Assembly: GCA_964510785.1 (NCBI GenBank) | Contig: CAZECM010000007.1 | Span: 15,288 to 79,287, forward strand | DNA length: 64,000 nucleotides | Origin: JAAYZM01 sp964510785 | Lineage (GTDB): Bacteria > Actinomycetota > Actinomycetes > Actinomycetales > Cellulomonadaceae | Direction of reading: 5' to 3' | Shown: positions 31,772 through 39,632 of the stretch, one piece after another | Layout of the letters: the number at the start of each line of letters is the position of its first letter | How positions within the stretch are numbered: position 1 is the first letter of the stretch | Notes under the pieces: model-generated | What the model was told of the DNA's origin: nothing | What the model saw: only the letters and a program-made list of their open reading frames with translations | The model's database searches: none | Made by a program: the position numbers and the translations under genes

Positions 31772-33406
31772 TCAGCCTGCGTGCTCGACGTGGTCGGGCC
31801 CGTGGAACGTGGGCTGGTGTGCGCCGAGTCCTTCGAGCTCCTCGAGCTCCTCCAACGTCTCGTGGTCATCGAGCGAGGTTCGGCGCAGGGCTCGCTTCGC
31901 TCTGCGGGCGGCCGCGTCGGCCCGCACGTCGGCGAGCAGGCGCGTCTGTCTGCCTTCTTCGCGTGGGGTGCGTGTCTGGGATCGGGGTACGAGCCTGTAC
32001 CTCGGAGGTTCGTATTCCCGGTCGCCGGGCAGAGCTGTGCCGTGACCGGCGCGGGGCGGTTCGGTGTCGCGGACGATGTCGAGGTGGCGGCGGTGGAGCT
32101 CGTGGTGGTGGTAGCTGCAGACGAGGACGGCGCGGTCGGTGTTGGTGTGGCCGTGGTCGTCGTCGAACCAGTCGAGGTGGTGGACCTCGCCGTAGCGGGC
32201 GGGCATGGTGCACCCGTCCCAGGCGCAACCTTGGTCGCGGGCGATGACGGCACGGCGTTGTGCGGGGGTGAACAGGCGTACGTTGCGGCCCAGGTCGAGG
32301 GGGTGGGAGCCGGCGCCGATGACGAGGCGGGCGATGTCTGAGTCGCACAGGGTGCGGGCGATCTCGCTCAGGGGAAGCAGGGGGCCGTCCTGGTAGCGCA
32401 CCACGGGCGCGGGCCCCAGGTCGGTGGGAGTCGCCCCGGCCGCGCCGGGTGTTCCCGACTCACCGCTGGTACCTGATGCACCCGGGTGCCCGCAGGGGTG
32501 GTCACCGGCCCGGAGGTGGTTGCGGGCCTGGACGAACGTCTCGTCACTCATGGTGATGAGTACCTGGCTGCGCGCGTTGCCGGTGGTCTTCGCGCCCGCG
32601 AGGCCGGCCTCGGCCAGGGCGAGGAGGGCGTCGGCCTTGCGCTGCCTGGGGGTGCGCGTGTCGTCGGCGGCCGGGCGAGGTGTCGCCGCTTCGAGGGCGA
32701 CTTGCAGGGTGTGGGCGGCGAGGTTGTCGAGCACGCCGCTGATGCGTGTGATGCCGTCGCCCGCGGGAGTCAGCTCGAGCTGCCGACGGGCGCGGGCGGC
32801 CTGGTGGGCGTCCTCGACACCCTTGGCCGACATCGCGGCGGCGAGGTCCTCGACCTTGCCGGCAAACCTGGTGGCGTCGTGGCGGCGGGCCAGGTCCTTG
32901 ATCTTCTCCGCGCCTTCACCGGTGAGCAGGGCGTTCTTGTGCTCGTCCGGGAGCTTGTCGGCAATCGTGCCCAGCCGGTCCGCGTGCGCCGGGGTCAGGA
33001 TCCCGTCGGTCAGGGCGTCGAGGCCGCCGTCGAGCTCCTGGACGGCGCGTGAGGCGTTGATCTCACGGTGGGTGGTGGCCTTGCCCGCACGGGTCTGGGT
33101 CGCCCGGTAGTCCTCGAACCGGCGCGCCCCGCTCGCGCGCCACGTCCCGGCGGTCTCCTGCGCGGCGAGGACCGGGGCCTTGGCGACCGTGAGCAGCCGC
33201 GTGGCCTCATCCAGGGCGCCGAGCACCTGGGACTGGGCCTGGGTGGACCAGCCGCCCGCGTCCCGGGCCGCTGCGGCGAGCTCGCGGGCCGCGACGCCCA
33301 GCACCTGCGCCCACACCGTGGCGTCCGTCTGGGGTGCTTCCTCGGCGGGGAACTGGGCGGCCGCACGCAACGACGGCGGGATCCGCACCGGTGATGCCGT
33401 GGCCAT
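31772..33406 (-). CDS. DUF222 and HNH endonuclease domain protein
   Basis: 544 aa from the ATG at 33406 with a GAGGGGAA ribosome site; a longer opening to 33550 crosses the promoter and is rejected. The N-terminal ~320 residues are the helical DUF222 domain (RASGARRFEDYRA, EINASRAVQELDGGLDALTDG). The C-terminal HNH motif is intact: RRAVIARDQGCAWDGC, EVHHLDWFDDDHGHTN, VLVCSYHHHELHR. A short Gly/Ser/Pro linker joins them (about 360-385), and a Glu/Leu-rich tail ends the protein. DUF222-HNH proteins occur in many copies in actinobacteria and are thought to be mobile or nuclease genes of unclear role. The gene has an unusually AT-rich, palindrome-containing promoter compared with its neighbours. 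Confidence 0.9.
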   Translation of the reverse strand: MATASPVRIPPSLRAAAQFPAEEAPQTDATVWAQVLGVAARELAAAARDAGGWSTQAQSQVLGALDEATRLLTVAKAPVLAAQETAGTWRASGARRFEDYRATQTRAGKATTHREINASRAVQELDGGLDALTDGILTPAHADRLGTIADKLPDEHKNALLTGEGAEKIKDLARRHDATRFAGKVEDLAAAMSAKGVEDAHQAARARRQLELTPAGDGITRISGVLDNLAAHTLQVALEAATPRPAADDTRTPRQRKADALLALAEAGLAGAKTTGNARSQVLITMSDETFVQARNHLRAGDHPCGHPGASGTSGESGTPGAAGATPTDLGPAPVVRYQDGPLLPLSEIARTLCDSDIARLVIGAGSHPLDLGRNVRLFTPAQRRAVIARDQGCAWDGCTMPARYGEVHHLDWFDDDHGHTNTDRAVLVCSYHHHELHRRHLDIVRDTEPPRAGHGTALPGDREYEPPRYRLVPRSQTRTPREEGRQTRLLADVRADAAARRAKRALRRTSLDDHETLEELEELEGLGAHQPTFHGPDHVEHAG

Positions 33407-33439
33407 CGTGTTCCCCTCCTCTCGCGAGTCCAACTGCAA

Positions 33440-33478
33440 CATACGTATGAATATAGTACTTTCGTCCGATACGGACAA
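33440..33478 (-). promoter_or_regulatory. Strong promoter with two palindromes for the DUF222-HNH gene
   Basis: On the - strand TTGTCC (33478-33473) and TATATT (33455-33450) are 17 bp apart, close to the sigma-70 consensus. The palindrome CATACGTATG (33440-33449) abuts the -10 box downstream. GTCCG-ATA-CGGAC (33464-33476) overlaps the -35 box. Both are placed where a repressor would block polymerase. Confidence 0.65.
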
Positions 33479-33559
33479 CCCCGAAACCGGACCAATCTGG
33501 ATGAATCCATCCTGACACGAGCCACCGACACTCGATCCGACACCTGCCACCCAGCAGAC

Positions 33560-33597
33560 GACGAAGGGGCGGGTGCCGTAGCACCCGCCCCTTCGTC
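33560..33597 (-). terminator. Long GC-rich hairpin after mscL
   Basis: A 17-bp perfect stem (33560-33576 with 33581-33597) with a CGTA loop lies about 50 nt after the mscL stop. There is no T-run on either side, which is common for actinobacterial terminators. It separates mscL from the HNH promoter. Confidence 0.65.
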
Positions 33598-33649
33598 ACC
33601 GCTCTCGCACCGCCCGGCGAGCCTCAGCTCGCCCCGCGGTGTGACAGGA

Positions 33650-34060
33650 CTACTTCTTGGCGAGCAGGTCGCGGATCTCGGTGAGCAGCGCGACGTCCTC
33701 GGCGGGGGCCTCGGGCTCGGGCTCGGCGCCCTTGGCGCGGCGTGCGGCAAGCTTGTTCATCGGCAGCACGATGACGAAGTACACCGCAACCGCGATGAGC
33801 AGGAACTGCAGGAGCGCGTCGAGGATGCCGCCCACGGACACGATCGAGTCCCCGGACTCCGCGTTGCGCCGCAACGTGATGTCCCAGACCTCAGCGAGGC
33901 TCGGCGCACCGAAGATGGCGCCGATCACGGGAGTGATCAGGTTGTCGACGATCGCGTTGACGACCGAACCGAACGCGGCGCCGATGACGACACCGACCGC
34001 CAGATCGATCGCGTTCCCGCGGAGGACGAACTCCTTGAAGCCGTCGAAGATCCCCTTCAT
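33650..34060 (-). CDS. mscL: Large-conductance mechanosensitive channel MscL
   Basis: 136 aa from ATG 34060 (MKGIFDGFKEFVLRGN); an ATG four codons upstream is possible but the GGGA site fits the shorter form. The first helix (NAIDLAVGVVIGAAFGSVVNAIV) and the second (about 85-105, LLQFLLIAVAVYFVIVLPMNKL) are both typical. The periplasmic loop (about 45-80) carries FGAPSLAEVWDI, and the C-terminal bundle ends EDVALLTEIRDLLAKK. It forms the pentameric valve that opens at near-lytic membrane tension. It is monocistronic, with a hairpin downstream. Length is normal for the family. Confidence 0.95.
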   Translation of the reverse strand: MKGIFDGFKEFVLRGNAIDLAVGVVIGAAFGSVVNAIVDNLITPVIGAIFGAPSLAEVWDITLRRNAESGDSIVSVGGILDALLQFLLIAVAVYFVIVLPMNKLAARRAKGAEPEPEAPAEDVALLTEIRDLLAKK

Positions 34061-34108
34061 GCCACATCCCATCGTCGAAGTCTCGGACGGTCCTCCCGTC
34101 CTCGCCGA

Positions 34109-34843
34109 TCATTGCACCAGGACCACGCTCAGGACACTCGAAGCCGCGTGTCCGGCGAGGCCGGCGGCCTCGCCCGACGTGACGGCGACCAGCACGAGCC
34201 CGCTCGCCGAGGTGGCCGCACCGCCGAACAGCCCGCCCGCTGCGGGCTCGGCGGCCGAAGGCCCTGCCAGCACGAGCGCCCGGTGCGCCAGGCGTTCAGC
34301 GGCCCCGCCCTCGACCGACGCCGCATACACGTCGACCCGGTCGCCGGTGCGCAGCAGCCCGGCGAGCTCGGCGTCGGACAACCTCACGGGTGCGGCGACC
34401 GACCCGGGCGGGGCGCCACCCCACCACTCCTCCCCGGCGAGCACCCCGGCCAGGAGCGGCATCCCCGCCGGGACGGCGACGGCGAGCGACCGGCCGACGA
34501 CGGACCCCGGCTCGGACCCGCCACCATCACCTTCCCCGGGCGACACGCTCGTGCCCTGCGCGGACGCCTCCGGTGCACCCCGCGCGTGGTCGACGGCGGC
34601 GGCGCCACCCGACGCACCCTCGGGCGCGAGCCGCTCGGGCCACCGCACCGCCCGCACGTCCCCCGCATCGAGCACGGTCCCCGCCTCGAGCGCGCGGGCG
34701 GACACGAGCACGGTCGTGTGCGGTTCGGGTGCGGGCCGCAAGGCATCGACGACGACGACGGCGCCCACCAGCCCGGTGAGCACCGTCAGCGGGATGCGTG
34801 CGCGCCACAGCCACAGGTGCAGCACGGGGGGATGACGAGGCAT
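34109..34843 (-). CDS. SAF-domain membrane protein (CpaB/RcpC-like)
   Basis: 244 aa. A single N-terminal hydrophobic segment (about 17-38, IPLTVLTGLVGAVVVVDAL) is followed by an SAF domain (TVLVSARALEAGTVLDAGDVRAVRWPERLAP). After a Gly/Ser/Ala linker come VVGRSLAVAVPAGMPLL and LLRTGDRVDVYA. This resembles CpaB/RcpC of Flp pilus systems and FlgA-like SAF proteins. No pilus genes lie nearby, and in actinobacteria a stand-alone copy between mscL and the FmdB-type gene is usual, so its role is unclear. Most of the protein is predicted outside the membrane. Confidence 0.75.
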   Translation of the reverse strand: MPRHPPVLHLWLWRARIPLTVLTGLVGAVVVVDALRPAPEPHTTVLVSARALEAGTVLDAGDVRAVRWPERLAPEGASGGAAAVDHARGAPEASAQGTSVSPGEGDGGGSEPGSVVGRSLAVAVPAGMPLLAGVLAGEEWWGGAPPGSVAAPVRLSDAELAGLLRTGDRVDVYAASVEGGAAERLAHRALVLAGPSAAEPAAGGLFGGAATSASGLVLVAVTSGEAAGLAGHAASSVLSVVLVQ

Positions 34844-34918
34844 TCCCGCAAGGTATGCGGTACCCGCGCGACGCCGTCGTCGTCGGACCCCGCCCCTGTG
34901 GAACGCGGGGTGCTGCCC

Positions 34919-35293
34919 CTAGCTCGCGGCGGGCGCCGGTGCCGGGGTGGTCGACGAGGAGGAAGTCGAGGACGACGACGAGCCGCCAGACGAGGAGCCG
35001 TTCGAGGAGGAGTCGCCAGAGGAGGATCCACCCGAGGACGACCCGCCAGAGCTCGAGCCGGCGCCGGCGCCGGCACCCGACGGCCCGGTGCTCGCCGGCA
35101 CCGAGGAGTTCGACCCGGCGCGCGAGTCGGTCCGGTAGAACCCCGAACCCTTGAACACGACCCCCACCCCGGAGAACAGCTTGCGCAGGATGCCGGAGCA
35201 CTCGGGGCACACGGACAGCGAGTCGTCGGTGAACGCCTGCTGGATCTCGAAGGCGTGCTCGCACTCGGTGCATCGGTAGGCGTACGTGGGCAT
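34919..35293 (-). CDS. FmdB-type zinc-ribbon protein
   Basis: 124 aa from ATG 35293 with AGGAGACC upstream. The opening MPTYAYRCTECEHAFEIQQ and the second knuckle SVCPECSG form the two CxxC pairs of the FmdB/CxxC_CXXC_SSSS family. LRKLFSGVGVVFKGSGFYRTDSR follows, as in most members. The last ~55 residues are low-complexity Ser/Gly then Thr/Pro/Ala, the usual variable tail. The role of the family is unknown; early annotation as a formamidase regulator is weakly supported. Nothing odd in the gene. Confidence 0.85.
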   Translation of the reverse strand: MPTYAYRCTECEHAFEIQQAFTDDSLSVCPECSGILRKLFSGVGVVFKGSGFYRTDSRAGSNSSVPASTGPSGAGAGAGSSSGGSSSGGSSSGDSSSNGSSSGGSSSSSTSSSSTTPAPAPAAS

Positions 35294-35409
35294 CGTGAGG
35301 TCTCCTGGCGGTGGTCCTGCATGGCGCGAGGCGCGCCGCATATCGTAACGGTCGCAGGGCCCCCCGTATGCCCACGCGCCCGTTGCCCCGGTGCGGGGAC
35401 GCGCCCCGG

Positions 35410-35415
35410 TAGCCT
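35410..35415 (+). promoter_or_regulatory. Leaderless -10 box TAGCCT
   Basis: TAGCCT lies 6 nt before the GTG start at 35422 of the penicillin acylase, predicting a transcript beginning at the start codon. A -35 is not obvious. Confidence 0.5.
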
Positions 35416-35421
35416 GAGCGC

Positions 35422-38046
35422 GTGGCCCGTCGTCGAGTTCTGCGCACCGTCCTGACCGTGACCGCCGTCGTCGTCGTCGTGGTTCTCGTGGCCACCACGC
35501 TCGGCGTCACGGCACTCATCCGGCGGCCCCTGCCGCAGGTCAGCGGCGCGCTGACGCTCCCGGGGCTCGAGGCGGAGGTCACCGTCACCCGGGACGCGCG
35601 CGGCGTCCCCGCGATCCGCGCGACCACGTCCCACGACCTGTTCATGGCGCAGGGCTTCACGCACGCCCAGGACCGGTTCTTCGAGATGGACTACCGCCGG
35701 CACGTCACGTCCGGTCGCGTCTCCGAGCTCGTGGGCGCCAACGAGGACGCGCTCGCGGCGGACAAGGTGATCCGCACCTTCGGCTGGCGTCGCGTCGCCG
35801 AGCAGGAGTGGTCGATCCTGGCCCAGGACACCCGCGACCACCTGCAGGCCTACGCCGACGGCGTCAACGCCTACCTCGCGACGCGCAGCGCCCAGGGGCT
35901 CGGCATCGAGTACACGGTGCTCGGCCTGCAGGTCCAGGTCGCCGAACCGGAGCCGTGGGACCCGATCGACTCGGTCGCGTGGCTCAAGGCGATGGCGTGG
36001 GACCTTCGGGGCAACTTCGACGAGGAGCTCTCGCGCACCGAGGTCTACTCCGCGCTGCGCGACCTCGATCGCGTCGACGAGCTCTTCCCCGCCTATCCCG
36101 AGGCCCGGAACACGCCGATCGTCGCGCCGGCCGAGCTCGCCTCGGCGGCCTCCGGAGACCCCGACCCCACCCCGAGCGCGTCCAGCACGACGGGCGCCTC
36201 GGCCGACGCCGCGCTCCTGGGCAGCTCGGCCCTCGAACGCGCCGTCGCGGCCGCCCGACGGGCGATCGCCGCGGCCCCCGTGCTCCTCGGCGACGGCGAG
36301 GGCGTCGGCTCCAACTCGTGGGTCGTGGCGGGGGAGCACACCGCCTCGGGGCTGCCCCTGCTCGCGAACGACCCGCACCTCGGCATCGCCGCCCCGGGCA
36401 TCTGGGCGCAGCAGTCGTTGCGTTGCGCGACCGTGGGCCCGCAGTGCCCGTTCGACGTCTCGGGCTTCACGTTCGCGGCGATGCCGGGAGTCGTCATCGG
36501 GCACAACGCCGACCTGGCGTGGGGCCTCACGAACCTCGGCGCGGACGTCACGGACTTCTTCGTCGAGCGGCTCACCGACGACGGCGGGTACCTGTACGAC
36601 GGCGAGACGCGGCCCCTCGATGTGCGCCACGAGTCGATCCTGGTCAACGGCGGCGAACCGGTCGAGCTCGAGGTCCGCTCGACGGCGCACGGTCCCATCG
36701 TCTCCGACGTCTTCGGGCTCGACGCCACCGAACGTGTCCCGGTCGCGCCCGCCCCGGCGGGGCTCGCCTCGGACCTCGCGGTCTCCCTCGCGTGGACGGC
36801 GCTGACCCCGGGGCACACCGCGGACGCCATCTTCGCGTTCGCGACGGCCGCGACGCCCGCGGACGTCGCCGATGCCGCGGCGCTCTTCGAGGTGCCCTCG
36901 CAGAACATCGTGTTCGCGACGGTCGACGGCCAGATCGTGTTGAGATGCTCGATCTCGTGCTCGGCNNNNNNNNNNGCGACACACGAGCGATCGACCGGAG
37001 ACACCGTCACGTCGTGGCCGCGGCCGGGCTGGGACCCCGCCTACGACTGGCAGGGGTACGTCGAGCCGGACCAGATGCCCGCCGTCGTCGACCCGCCCGA
37101 GGGCTTCGTCGTGGCCGCGAACCAGGCCGTGACCCCCGCCGCGACCGAACCCTTCCTCTCGGTGGACTGGGACTACGGCTACCGCTCCCAGCGCATCCGC
37201 GACCTCCTCACCGAGCGGATCGCGGCGGGCCCGCTGACGGGTGAGGACATGTCGCAGCTCCAGCTCGACGCGCACTCTCCCTTCGCGGACGCGCTCGTGC
37301 CGTGGTTGCTCTCGATCTCGGTCGACAACGAGTTCGACGCCGGGGGCCAGGACCTCCTGCGCGACTGGGACCGTTCGATGGACACCGACTCCGCCGCGGC
37401 CGTCTACTTCGCGGCCGTGTGGCAGAACCTGCTCGAGCTGACCTTCCACGACGAGCTGCCCGAGAGCCAGTGGCCCGACGGCGGCTCGCGCTGGCTCGAG
37501 GTGGTCGTGGCGATCCTCGAGGACCCACGCGCCTCGTGGTGGGACGACCGCACCACGGTGGGGGTCGAGGAGGGACGTGACGAGATCCTGTACCGCGCTC
37601 TCGTCGGTGCGCGGGCGGAGCTGACCCAGCGCCTCGGCAAGGACCCGGCGGACTGGCAGTGGGGCAAGCTGCACCTCGCCGCCCCGGAGCACGCGGTGCT
37701 CGGCGGGGCCTCGATCCCCGGTCCCGTGCGCTCGCTCGTCAACCCGCGGCCCCTCGGCGTCGCGGGCGGCTCATCGATCGTCAACGCGAACGGCTGGGAC
37801 GCCGCGGACCCGGCCGGCTCGTTCCACGTCACCTGGTCGCCGTCGATGCGCATGGTCGTGGATCTCGCGGACCTCGACGCCTCGACGTGGGTCGTGATGA
37901 CGGGGACGTCGGGCCACCCGGGCTCACGTCACTACACGGACCAGTTCACCGCGTGGGCGACGGGCGAGACGTTCGCGTGGCCGTTCAGCCCGACCGCGGT
38001 GACGCGCGCGGCGCGCGACACGCTTACGCTGCGGCCCGGATCCTGA
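35422..38046 (+). CDS. Penicillin acylase family protein (interrupted by assembly gap)
   Basis: About 874 codons as read, including four unknown ones. An N-terminal Arg-rich stretch and hydrophobic helix (about 8-33) serve as signal or anchor. The Ntn-hydrolase nucleophile is Ser297 in GVGSNSWVVAGEHTASG, the point where the precursor would be cut into alpha and beta chains; NDPHLGI and GHNADLAWGLTN follow as expected. The C-terminal part has YDWQGYV, ANQAV and HVTWSPSMRMVVDL. Family members hydrolyse amides such as beta-lactam side chains or acyl-homoserine lactones; the substrate here is unknown. Ten Ns at 36966-36975 and ~20 odd bases before them replace the usual motif after VDGQI, so the frame across the gap is not proven. 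The 3' end overlaps the convergent cyclo-ligase gene by 23 nt. Confidence 0.85.
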   Translation: MARRRVLRTVLTVTAVVVVVVLVATTLGVTALIRRPLPQVSGALTLPGLEAEVTVTRDARGVPAIRATTSHDLFMAQGFTHAQDRFFEMDYRRHVTSGRVSELVGANEDALAADKVIRTFGWRRVAEQEWSILAQDTRDHLQAYADGVNAYLATRSAQGLGIEYTVLGLQVQVAEPEPWDPIDSVAWLKAMAWDLRGNFDEELSRTEVYSALRDLDRVDELFPAYPEARNTPIVAPAELASAASGDPDPTPSASSTTGASADAALLGSSALERAVAAARRAIAAAPVLLGDGEGVGSNSWVVAGEHTASGLPLLANDPHLGIAAPGIWAQQSLRCATVGPQCPFDVSGFTFAAMPGVVIGHNADLAWGLTNLGADVTDFFVERLTDDGGYLYDGETRPLDVRHESILVNGGEPVELEVRSTAHGPIVSDVFGLDATERVPVAPAPAGLASDLAVSLAWTALTPGHTADAIFAFATAATPADVADAAALFEVPSQNIVFATVDGQIVLRCSISCSXXXXATHERSTGDTVTSWPRPGWDPAYDWQGYVEPDQMPAVVDPPEGFVVAANQAVTPAATEPFLSVDWDYGYRSQRIRDLLTERIAAGPLTGEDMSQLQLDAHSPFADALVPWLLSISVDNEFDAGGQDLLRDWDRSMDTDSAAAVYFAAVWQNLLELTFHDELPESQWPDGGSRWLEVVVAILEDPRASWWDDRTTVGVEEGRDEILYRALVGARAELTQRLGKDPADWQWGKLHLAAPEHAVLGGASIPGPVRSLVNPRPLGVAGGSSIVNANGWDAADPAGSFHVTWSPSMRMVVDLADLDASTWVVMTGTSGHPGSRHYTDQFTAWATGETFAWPFSPTAVTRAARDTLTLRPGS
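36966..36975. other. Assembly gap of 10 Ns
   Basis: A run of exactly ten Ns, the convention for a gap of unknown size, sits inside the penicillin acylase gene at codons ~515-518. The 20-25 bases just before it do not encode the expected continuation, suggesting a low-quality contig end. Confidence 0.98.
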
Positions 38047-38674
38047 GCCAGCGCCAACCCTCGGGCGTCGCGACGGCGTCGACCCGCCGGTCGTGCGCCT
38101 CGACGGGCAGCGGGTACTCCTCGCCGTCGTAGATCTCCTCGGCGTACACGAGCGCGACGACGGGGACGTCGGGGCGCGCGAACTCGAGGGCCCGGTCGTA
38201 CCAGCCACCCCCGTTGCCGAGGCGGCTGCCGCTCGTGTCGACGGCGAGGGCGGGGGCGAGGACGACGTCCGCCTCGGCGAGCGCGTCGGCCTCGAACTCG
38301 GGACCGCCCGGCTCGGGGGGCCGGCCCGGCGCCCGCTCGCTCAGGTCGTCGGCGGACGTGAACTCGGCCCAGCCGCGACGCAGGTTCGAACCGAGCACGG
38401 GCAGCAGGACGCGCTTGCCCTTGCCCGCGAGCAGCTCGAGCAGCGGGAGCGTGCCGGGTTCGCCCACGCGCGAGGCGTAGAGCGCGACGCACGTGGCCTG
38501 CGCGACGTCGGGGATCGTGGCGACCACCTGCGCGAGGTGCGCGGCGGCGTCCGCCTGGACGCGCGGGGAACGGATCGCCCGGCTCGCGCGGATCGCCGCG
38601 CGCAGGGCTTGCTTTGCGTCGACGGCGTCTGCTCCTGAGGGCACGGAAGGGTGCGGCTGGGCGACGCTGCTCAT
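38024..38674 (-). CDS. 5-formyltetrahydrofolate cyclo-ligase
   Basis: 216 aa. It converts 5-formyl-THF to 5,10-methenyl-THF using ATP. The N-terminal AKQALRAAIRASRAIRS is followed by the substrate loop VALYASRVGEPGTLPLLELLAGKGKRVLLPVL. The nucleotide-binding end includes DVVLAPALAVDTSGSRLGNGGGWYDRAL, whose GxGxGxxD-type LGNGGGWYDR motif is diagnostic. VEAHDRRVDAVATPEG near the C-terminus is also typical. It is divergent from galU, sharing 64 nt. CAAACT, 6 nt from its ATG on the - strand, may be a leaderless -10 box. Confidence 0.92.
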   Translation of the reverse strand: MSSVAQPHPSVPSGADAVDAKQALRAAIRASRAIRSPRVQADAAAHLAQVVATIPDVAQATCVALYASRVGEPGTLPLLELLAGKGKRVLLPVLGSNLRRGWAEFTSADDLSERAPGRPPEPGGPEFEADALAEADVVLAPALAVDTSGSRLGNGGGWYDRALEFARPDVPVVALVYAEEIYDGEEYPLPVEAHDRRVDAVATPEGWRWLRIRAAA

Positions 38675-38726
38675 GTCACAAGTTTGACACGAATTTCCCT
38701 GGACGCGGCAAAGTCGGTCTCGTCAC

Positions 38727-38732
38727 TAGGCT
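38727..38732 (+). promoter_or_regulatory. Leaderless -10 box TAGGCT of galU
   Basis: TAGGCT ends 6 nt before the galU ATG, and no ribosome site precedes the start. A TTGACA at 38684-38689 is too far upstream (37 bp) to pair with it. Confidence 0.55.
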
Positions 38733-38738
38733 GCCGTC

Positions 38739-39632
38739 ATGACGATCACCAAGGCAGTCATCCCGGCCGCGGGCCTGGGCACGCGCTTCCTGCCGGCCAC
38801 GAAGTCCACACCCAAGGAGATGCTCCCGGTCGTCGACAAGCCGGCGATCCAGTACGTGGTCGAGGAGGCCGTCGCCGCGGGCCTCGACGACGTCCTCATG
38901 ATCACCGGCCGGTCCAAGCGCACGCTCGCCGACCACTTCGACGGCGCGCCGGAGCTCGAGGCCGTGCTCGAGGCGAAGGGGGACACCGAGCGGCTCGCCA
39001 AGGTGCGCGAGTCGACGGACCTCGCGGACGTGCACTTCGTGCGTCAGGGCTCCCCGCTCGGTCTCGGGCACGCCGTGCTGTGCGCGCGACGTCACGTGGG
39101 CGACGAGACCTTCGCCGTGCTCCTCGGTGACGACCTCATCGACGAGCGAGACCCCCTGCTGTCGACGATGCTCGAGGTCGCCGGGCAGCGCGGCGGGAGC
39201 GTCCTCGCACTGCTCGAGGTGGACCCGGAACAGATCTCGCTCTACGGCAGCGCCGCCGTCGAACCGACCGACGACGACGGCGTGGTCCGGGTCACCGCGC
39301 TCGTGGAGAAGCCCGCCGTCGAGGACGCGCCGAGCAACCTCGCCGTCATCGGCCGCTACGTGCTCAACCCCGCCGTGTTCGACGTGCTCGAGCGCACCGC
39401 GCCCGGCCGCGGCGGGGAGATCCAGCTCACCGACGCGCTCGCCGAGCTCGCCCACATGCCCCCCGAGGAGGGCGGTGGCGTGTACGGCGTGATCTTCCGG
39501 GGCCGGCGCTACGACACGGGCGACCGGCTCGACTACATCAAGGCAGTGGTGCAGATCGCGGTGGCCCGCGAGGACCTCGGCCCCGACCTGCGCGCCTGGC
39601 TCAAGGAGTTCACCGCCGGCGGCATGGTGTGA
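38739..39632 (+). CDS. galU: UTP-glucose-1-phosphate uridylyltransferase
   Basis: 297 aa. It makes UDP-glucose from UTP and glucose-1-phosphate for cell envelope sugars. The nucleotide-binding start AVIPAAGLGTRFLPATKSTPKEMLPVVDKPAIQ (in pieces) is the GalU signature. LPLG-like SPLGLGHAVLCAR, VLLGDDLIDE, LVEKP and RYVLNPAVFDVLE follow in order. It heads a four-gene cluster whose next gene starts inside its stop (GTGA, 39629-39632). The same cluster order (galU, gephyrin-like, acetyltransferase, membrane receptor) is conserved in actinobacteria. Start supported by the -10 box spacing. Confidence 0.95.
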   Translation: MTITKAVIPAAGLGTRFLPATKSTPKEMLPVVDKPAIQYVVEEAVAAGLDDVLMITGRSKRTLADHFDGAPELEAVLEAKGDTERLAKVRESTDLADVHFVRQGSPLGLGHAVLCARRHVGDETFAVLLGDDLIDERDPLLSTMLEVAGQRGGSVLALLEVDPEQISLYGSAAVEPTDDDGVVRVTALVEKPAVEDAPSNLAVIGRYVLNPAVFDVLERTAPGRGGEIQLTDALAELAHMPPEEGGGVYGVIFRGRRYDTGDRLDYIKAVVQIAVAREDLGPDLRAWLKEFTAGGMV

